Positions 6,885 to 10,377 of a stretch of 10,377 bases of DNA are shown here, piece by piece (position 1 is the stretch's first letter; each line of letters starts with the position of its first letter). Under the pieces are notes generated by a model. It saw nothing but the letters and a program-made list of their open reading frames with translations, was not told the origin of the DNA and did no database searches. The position numbers were made by a program, and so were the translations under genes. The stretch comes from Pseudomonadota bacterium. GTDB taxonomy: Bacteria; Pseudomonadota; Alphaproteobacteria; Rhizobiales; Hyphomicrobiaceae. The stretch is from NCBI GenBank assembly GCA_021816505.1, contig JAKAXS010000065.1:1-10377 (forward strand). Direction: 5' to 3'.

Positions 6885-7766
6885 CTATTCGGGTTTCTTG
6901 AAGCGCGCGATCAGGCTGGAGGCGTCCCAACGGCCGCCGCCCTGGTCCTGCAGCTCGGCGAAGTAGCCGTCCACCATCTGGCCGAGGGCGAGTTGCGCAC
7001 CGTTGTTGCGGGCTTCCGCCAGGCAGATGCCGATGTCCTTTTTCATCCAGTCGACGGCGAAGCCGAAGTCGAATTTGCGTGCGTGCATCGTCTTCCAGCG
7101 ATTGTCGAGATACCAGCTCTGGGCCGCGCCCTTGCCGATGGTTTCCATGACGGCATCGACGTCCAGGCCGGCGCGTTCGGCGAAGTGGATCGCTTCCGCC
7201 GCGCCCTGCAGCACGCCGAGAATGGCAATCTGGTTCACCATCTTCGTCAGCTGTCCGGCGCCGGAAGGGCCAATCAGGCGGGCCATGCGCGCATAGCAGG
7301 CGAGCAGCGGTTCGACGCGCTGGAACGCGTCGGTGTCGCCGCCCATCATCACGGTCAGCACGCCATTCTCCGCGCCGGCCTGTCCGCCGGAGACCGGAGC
7401 ATCAAGGAAGTGCAGGCCGCGCTCGGTGGCGGCCAAGGCAAGCTCGCGTGCCACGCCCGCCGATGCCGTCGTGTGGTCGGTGAAAACCGCGCCTGGAGCC
7501 ATCGTGGCAAAGGCGCCGTCCGGCCCGACCGTCACGTGGCGCAAGTCATCGTCGTTGCCGACGCAGCAGAAGACGAACTCGGCGCCGCGGGCCGCCTCGG
7601 CGGGTGTCGGTGCGGCTCTACCGCCGTTCTGGGCCACCCACGCAGCCGCCTTCGCGGCCGTGCGGTTGTAGACGGTGACGTCGTGGCCGCCCTTTTTGGC
7701 CAGATGGCGTGCCATCGGTCCGCCCATCACACCCAGCCCGATCCACGCCACTTTTGCCATGCTCAT
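6885..7766 (-). CDS. NAD(P)-dependent beta-hydroxyacid dehydrogenase, 3-hydroxyisobutyrate dehydrogenase family
   Basis: The 293-residue protein is a 3-hydroxyisobutyrate/6-phosphogluconate dehydrogenase-like oxidoreductase, which interconverts a 3-hydroxy acid and its semialdehyde. Visible features are the N-terminal Rossmann signature GLGVMGGPMARHL (residues 11-23), the substrate-binding DAPVSGG (122-128), the catalytic lysine 175 in GAGQLTKMVNQ and the helical C-terminal domain with WMKKDIGICLAEA (240-252). The residues after the second strand read YNRT, a pattern that in this family favours NADP(H) over NAD(H). KMVNQ instead of KMVNN resembles tartronate semialdehyde or glyoxylate reductases, so the substrate could be 3-hydroxyisobutyrate, tartronate semialdehyde, glyoxylate or succinic semialdehyde. 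ATG 7766 is chosen with GGAG four bases away; ATG 7760 would give GGAG a spacing of 10 and is an equal alternative. The frame runs further upstream to 8051 but that part overlaps divergent ilvA and lacks family similarity. Convergent with comEC. Confidence 0.9.
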   Translation of the reverse strand: MSMAKVAWIGLGVMGGPMARHLAKKGGHDVTVYNRTAAKAAAWVAQNGGRAAPTPAEAARGAEFVFCCVGNDDDLRHVTVGPDGAFATMAPGAVFTDHTTASAGVARELALAATERGLHFLDAPVSGGQAGAENGVLTVMMGGDTDAFQRVEPLLACYARMARLIGPSGAGQLTKMVNQIAILGVLQGAAEAIHFAERAGLDVDAVMETIGKGAAQSWYLDNRWKTMHARKFDFGFAVDWMKKDIGICLAEARNNGAQLALGQMVDGYFAELQDQGGGRWDASSLIARFKKPE

Positions 7767-7887
7767 CCGTCTCCGTTGGAAGTTTTCTTCATTCTGGGGG
7801 TTGGTTTTACGGCAAGGTTCACGGCATACAAGTCCACCCGCTGCCTTGGCGGGCGAAATAGAGCCCAGAAAGACGATCCGCCTCCCG

Positions 7888-9123
7888 ATGAGCCAGCTCC
7901 CCTCGACACTTCCGGTGACCGCCGAAGACATTCGCAAGGCCGCCGAGACCATCAAGGGGTCGGTCGTCGACACCGACTTCGACCTCAGCCGCACGCTATC
8001 CGCCAACCTCGGCTGCGAGATCTGGCTGAAGTTCGAGAACCTGCAGTTCACGGCCGCCTACAAGGAGCGCGGCGCGCTGAACAAGCTCGCATCGCTGACC
8101 GAGGAGGAGTGCGAGCGCGGCGTGATCGCGATGTCGGCGGGCAATCACGCGCAGGGCGTCGCGTACCACGCGAGCCGGCTTGGCATCCCCTCGACCATCG
8201 TCATGCCGGAGGGCACGCCGACAGTTAAGGTCCGCAACACGCGCAAGCTCGGCGCGAAGGTAATCCTGCACGGCCAGACGTTCGACGATGCCGCCGCGTT
8301 CTGCCTGGAGCACGGCAAGGCCAAGGGCTTGGTCTTCATTCATCCGTTCGACGATCCGCTGGTAATCGCGGGACAGGGCACGATCGGGCTGGAGATGCTG
8401 CGCGTGGCTCCCGAACTCGACACGCTGATCGTGCCGATCGGCGGAGGCGGGCTCATTTCCGGCGTCAGCATCGCGGCCAGATCGATCAAGCCTTCCATCG
8501 AGGTGATCGGCGTACAAGCCTCGCTCTATCCCTCGATGTACAACGTGATCAAGAACGCGAAGCTTCCGGTGCAGGGTGACACGCTGGCGGAAGGCATCGC
8601 GGTCAGGAATCCCGGCCAGATCACGCGGCAGATCGTTCGCGAAATGGTCGACGACGTGATGCTCGTGGGTGAGAACCTGATCGAGGAAGCGGTCTGCTCG
8701 CTCATCTCCATCGAAAAGACGGTGGTGGAAGGGGCCGGTGCCGCGGGGCTTGCCGGCATCATGGCCGATCCGCGCCGGTTCGCCGGCAAGAAGGTCGGCC
8801 TCATCCTGTGCGGCGGCAACATCGACACGGGATTGCTGGCCAGCGTCCTGACGCGGGATCTGGCCCGCCAAGGCCGGCTCAGCCAGCTGACGCTCGACTT
8901 GCCCGACCGGCCGGGGCAGTTGGCCCGCGTGTCCGGTGCGATCGGCGAGGCCGGGGCGAACATCGTCGAGGTCTATCATCAGCGCGTCTTCACCGAGCTT
9001 CCGGCCCGTGGGACCGAGCTCGATCTCGTCATCGAAACGCGCGATCGCGATCACCTGGACGCCACGGTGGCCAAGCTGGAAGCGGCGGGTTATCGCGTGG
9101 TGATCAAGGGAGCAGGGACGTGA
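7888..9123 (+). CDS. ilvA: Threonine ammonia-lyase with one C-terminal ACT domain
   Basis: This PLP enzyme deaminates L-threonine to 2-oxobutyrate and ammonia (EC 4.3.1.19), feeding isoleucine synthesis or threonine breakdown. The 411-residue length fits the single-ACT form rather than the longer E. coli IlvA type. The PLP-binding lysine is Lys59 in AAYKERGALN; SAGNHAQG (83-90) is the substrate loop, GGGGLISG (185-192) binds the PLP phosphate and CGGN is at 308-311. An ACT domain spans about 332-405 (LTLDLPDRPGQLARVSGAIG), implying allosteric control by an amino acid. ATG 7888 starts directly at the family N-terminus; the open frame upstream to 7675 overlaps the divergent dehydrogenase gene and is not used. 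The ribosome-binding site is weak. The family also includes catabolic threonine dehydratases (TdcB-like) and serine-active members, so biosynthetic versus degradative role is undecided. A hairpin follows 18 bases after the stop. Confidence 0.93.
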   Translation: MSQLPSTLPVTAEDIRKAAETIKGSVVDTDFDLSRTLSANLGCEIWLKFENLQFTAAYKERGALNKLASLTEEECERGVIAMSAGNHAQGVAYHASRLGIPSTIVMPEGTPTVKVRNTRKLGAKVILHGQTFDDAAAFCLEHGKAKGLVFIHPFDDPLVIAGQGTIGLEMLRVAPELDTLIVPIGGGGLISGVSIAARSIKPSIEVIGVQASLYPSMYNVIKNAKLPVQGDTLAEGIAVRNPGQITRQIVREMVDDVMLVGENLIEEAVCSLISIEKTVVEGAGAAGLAGIMADPRRFAGKKVGLILCGGNIDTGLLASVLTRDLARQGRLSQLTLDLPDRPGQLARVSGAIGEAGANIVEVYHQRVFTELPARGTELDLVIETRDRDHLDATVAKLEAAGYRVVIKGAGT

Positions 9124-9141
9124 CGGGCGCCTGATGGATCT

Positions 9142-9172
9142 GAGCCCCACTTCCGAGGTGGAAGCAGGGCTC
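9142..9172 (+). terminator. Hairpin downstream of ilvA
   Basis: GAGCCC (9142-9147) pairs with GGGCTC (9167-9172) and CTTCC (9150-9154) with GGAAG (9160-9164), separated by a small 2x2 internal loop, with apical loop GAGGT. It begins 18 bases after the ilvA stop. No T tract follows on the plus strand. It also lies downstream of the possible small gene on the minus strand (stop at 9215), so it might serve both. Confidence 0.5.
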
Positions 9173-9214
9173 AAGGCATTGACTTCAGGAGTACGTCGTC
9201 GGCTAGAAAAGCGG

Positions 9215-9328
9215 CTAGTGGAGCAGCGTGACGATCAGGATCGAAGCTGCGAGACAAAAAAGGGCCAGCGGCACTTTGGCCCAAACACGTGTCGAGATCG
9301 AATTGGCTTTGCTGATTTCGGCGTCCAT
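9215..9328 (-). CDS. Possible 37-residue single-pass membrane protein
   Basis: A short frame starts at ATG 9328 and ends with TAG at 9215-9217. GAGG lies four bases before the ATG. The peptide has a polar N-terminal half (MDAEISKANSISTRVWAK) followed by one hydrophobic helix (VPLALFCLAASILIVTLLH), the standard layout of a bacterial small membrane protein. About two thirds of third codon positions are G or C, which is compatible with coding here but not strong proof. No known small protein is recognised. A TATGAT hexamer and a nested inverted repeat lie upstream, and the ilvA hairpin lies downstream. The alternative is that it is chance in a non-coding gap; no longer frame in this stretch is more convincing. 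Confidence 0.42.
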   Translation of the reverse strand: MDAEISKANSISTRVWAKVPLALFCLAASILIVTLLH

Positions 9329-9360
9329 ATGGCCTCGCAGAGCGCAGCACGAGAAAAATT

Positions 9361-9402
9361 CATTGGCAAAGTGGTAACTACTAACGAGCTGTTAGTCCAA
9401 TG
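9361..9402. promoter_or_regulatory. Nested inverted repeat in AT-rich intergenic DNA
   Basis: CATTGG (9361-9366) pairs with CCAATG (9397-9402), and inside it ACTAAC (9380-9385) pairs with GTTAGT (9391-9396) around GAGCT. Both pairs are perfect; the only unpaired part besides the loop is a one-sided bulge at 9367-9379. It could be a protein-binding site, or an RNA structure at the 5' end of a message for the small minus-strand gene. Confidence 0.4.
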
Positions 9403-9411
9403 CGGTTGCTG

Positions 9412-9417
9412 ATCATA
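9412..9417 (-). promoter_or_regulatory. Possible -10 element for the small minus-strand gene
   Basis: The minus strand reads TATGAT, five of six matches to TATAAT, in locally AT-rich DNA. No good -35 is present 16-18 bases upstream. Transcription would begin near 9405, placing the nested inverted repeat at the start of a leader of about 77 bases. Confidence 0.25.
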
Positions 9418-9454
9418 GCTAACCGGCATTTCGCGATTTTTACTCTTCGTTAAG

Positions 9455-9470
9455 GGCTGCAGATGCAGCC
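9455..9470. promoter_or_regulatory. Perfect 16-base dyad, possible operator
   Basis: GGCTGCA (9455-9461) and TGCAGCC (9464-9470) are exact reverse complements separated by GA. The short spacing suits a dimeric DNA-binding protein rather than an RNA hairpin. Its right arm overlaps where a -35 would lie for the TATAGA at 9486-9491, and it is 51 bases before the ATG of the CxxCH protein. The binding protein is unknown. Confidence 0.4.
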
Positions 9471-9485
9471 GCCTGCGATCTTGTC

Positions 9486-9491
9486 TATAGA
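9486..9491 (+). promoter_or_regulatory. Possible -10 element of the CxxCH-protein gene
   Basis: TATAGA lies 30 bases ahead of ATG 9522, giving a leader of about 24 bases. The position of a -35 hexamer is poor (ATGCAG) and is occupied by the 16-base dyad, which could mean regulator-dependent transcription. Confidence 0.3.
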
Positions 9492-9521
9492 GGTGGCCCG
9501 TCACCCGATCGCTGGCCCACG

Positions 9522-10377
9522 ATGAACCTCGTAGAACCCAGATTCAGTGCGCTTTTTCTCGCTTGGCTGACCGCGGCGTTGGTCGTGTCGCCGATGGGCG
9601 GGCTGGCGCAGGACGCGGCACCCCAGCAGGCGGCGGTGCAGCAGGACGTTCCGGTCGCGCCGCCGACGCCTGCTGAGAAAGCGCGCTCGATCCTCGACGC
9701 ACATTGTGCGCGGTGTCATCAGGTGGGACGCACTCCGGGGCAGCCGCCGCACGTGTTCTCCAATGTGACGGACATGGAGGATCTGGTTCGGGCCGGTAAG
9801 CTGGTTCGTCCTGGTCTGCCGGATGCGTCGCGGCTCTATACGACGATGCTGGCAGGGCACGCGCCGGATGCCGTTTTCGATCAGGCCAACCCTGGTCCGA
9901 CGCCGGATGAGATCGACGCTGTCCGCGACTGGATCGAAGGTCTGAAGCAGCCTGAGCCGGCAACGTGTTCTCCGCGGCGCATGCTGACGCTGGCCGACCA
10001 GGGCGACGTGCTGGCGAAGCTGCGCCATACGGGCGGCGAGACGCTCAAGGGGCTTCGCTTCATTTCACTGGCACGCGCCCACAACGGCTGTGCGGTGAGC
10101 GACATCGAGGATGCGAAGCGTGCCGTTCGCGATCTCGTCAAGGCCGTGCAATCGTCACCGGGTGAGGTCGAGCTGCCGCACGCAGACGATAGCTTGCCCA
10201 TCCTTGCCGTCAGGCTGAGCGATCTGGGTTGGGATGCGTCGCAGTGGGACGCGCTGGCGGCGTTGGCGGCTGCTCCGAAGCTGACGGACGACGTCTTGCG
10301 GGACGCTTACGCAACCGAAACGCCCTTGATCGATGCCGGCGCGCTGGCGGCCGCGGCAACTGCAAGCGGCGCAGATC
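9522..10377 (+). CDS. Exported protein with one c-type haem motif (cytochrome c-like), 3' end outside window
   Basis: The frame opens at ATG 9522 and stays open to the right edge, giving 285 residues. No in-frame start exists in the codons just upstream; the Shine-Dalgarno is poor. Residues 1-29 form a signal peptide (core ALFLAWLTAALVV, cleavage near GLA/QD), then a Pro/Gln/Ala-rich linker to about 52. A cytochrome c-like domain covers about 53-142: HCARCH at 61-66 (CxxCH, for covalent haem attachment in the periplasm), KLVRPGLPDASRLYTTM and a closing EIDAVRDWIEGL, the arrangement of planctomycete-type and related c-type cytochrome domains. Where such domains usually have GxMP for the distal methionine, this reads AGHAPD, so the sixth ligand is unclear. 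After about 150 comes a second domain (LKGLRFISLARAHN, then PILAVRLSDLGWDASQWDAL) which I recall following such haem domains in proteobacterial proteins but cannot name. Role unknown, possibly electron transfer or sensing. Confidence 0.82.
   Translation, partial: MNLVEPRFSALFLAWLTAALVVSPMGGLAQDAAPQQAAVQQDVPVAPPTPAEKARSILDAHCARCHQVGRTPGQPPHVFSNVTDMEDLVRAGKLVRPGLPDASRLYTTMLAGHAPDAVFDQANPGPTPDEIDAVRDWIEGLKQPEPATCSPRRMLTLADQGDVLAKLRHTGGETLKGLRFISLARAHNGCAVSDIEDAKRAVRDLVKAVQSSPGEVELPHADDSLPILAVRLSDLGWDASQWDALAALAAAPKLTDDVLRDAYATETPLIDAGALAAAATASGAD

Noticed and set aside
7837..7853. CCCGC/GCGGG hairpin in the leader of ilvA as an attenuator or riboswitch
   Set aside because: Only 5 bp of stem, no leader peptide rich in isoleucine or threonine codons, and no terminator-like T tract.
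7996..9174. 392-residue minus-strand frame opposite ilvA
   Set aside because: Antisense shadow of ilvA with low-complexity charged composition.
9134..9412. 92-residue plus-strand open frame after ilvA
   Set aside because: No ribosome-binding site, it runs through the ilvA hairpin and the nested repeat, and its composition is not protein-like.
9235..9504. 89-residue minus-strand open frame
   Set aside because: No start signal, crosses the dyad and AT-rich region, and is out of frame with the better-supported 37-residue ORF.
1..10377. tRNA genes, CRISPR arrays, transposases or integrated elements
   Set aside because: No repeated spacer pattern, cloverleaf, transposase motif or long terminal repeat was seen by eye.

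Overview
The window is high-GC bacterial chromosome, most likely from an alphaproteobacterium of the order Hyphomicrobiales (Rhizobiales). The main evidence is the block comEC (left-to-right), divergent from gltX, followed on the same strand by gltA. From memory this neighbourhood is typical of that order. The ComEC protein also lacks a metallo-beta-lactamase domain, as in alphaproteobacteria. I cannot name a genus from the sequence. All main genes look intact and ordinary in codon use, and I see no mobile element, tRNA, rRNA, CRISPR array or phage gene.

Layout. (1) 1-1226, plus strand: 3' part of an unrecognised multi-pass membrane protein with a six-cysteine loop, entering from the left edge. 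(2) 1283-1522, minus: small exported protein with a two-cysteine core and a very basic tail; a palindrome lies between it and gene 1. (3) 1665-2972, minus: citrate synthase gltA, with a strong hairpin just downstream. (4) 3119-4564, minus: glutamyl-tRNA synthetase gltX. (5) 4671-6881, plus: comEC, the DNA-uptake channel protein. (6) 6885-7766, minus: 3-hydroxyisobutyrate-dehydrogenase-family oxidoreductase, tail to tail with comEC with 3 bp between the stops. (7) 7888-9123, plus: threonine ammonia-lyase with a C-terminal ACT domain, divergent from gene 6. (8) 9124-9521: a 398-base stretch without a conventional gene. It holds a hairpin after ilvA, a possible 37-residue single-pass membrane protein on the minus strand, a nested inverted repeat, a TATGAT hexamer, and a perfect 16-base dyad next to a TATAGA hexamer. 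Its middle is visibly more AT-rich than its surroundings. (9) 9522 to the right edge, plus: an exported protein with one CxxCH haem-binding motif, cut by the window.

How the genes fit together. gltA (TCA cycle entry, making the precursor of 2-oxoglutarate and glutamate) and gltX (charging glutamate to tRNA) are metabolically adjacent and co-oriented, but the 146-base gap and a promoter-like sequence before gltA suggest gltA can be transcribed separately. The dehydrogenase and threonine ammonia-lyase share a 121-base divergent intergenic region and both touch branched-chain amino-acid or hydroxy-acid metabolism; a functional link is only inference.

I found no clear new multi-gene system. The items most worth a second look are the cytochrome c-like protein at the right edge, the small ORF and structured DNA in 9124-9521, and the two unrecognised proteins at the left.
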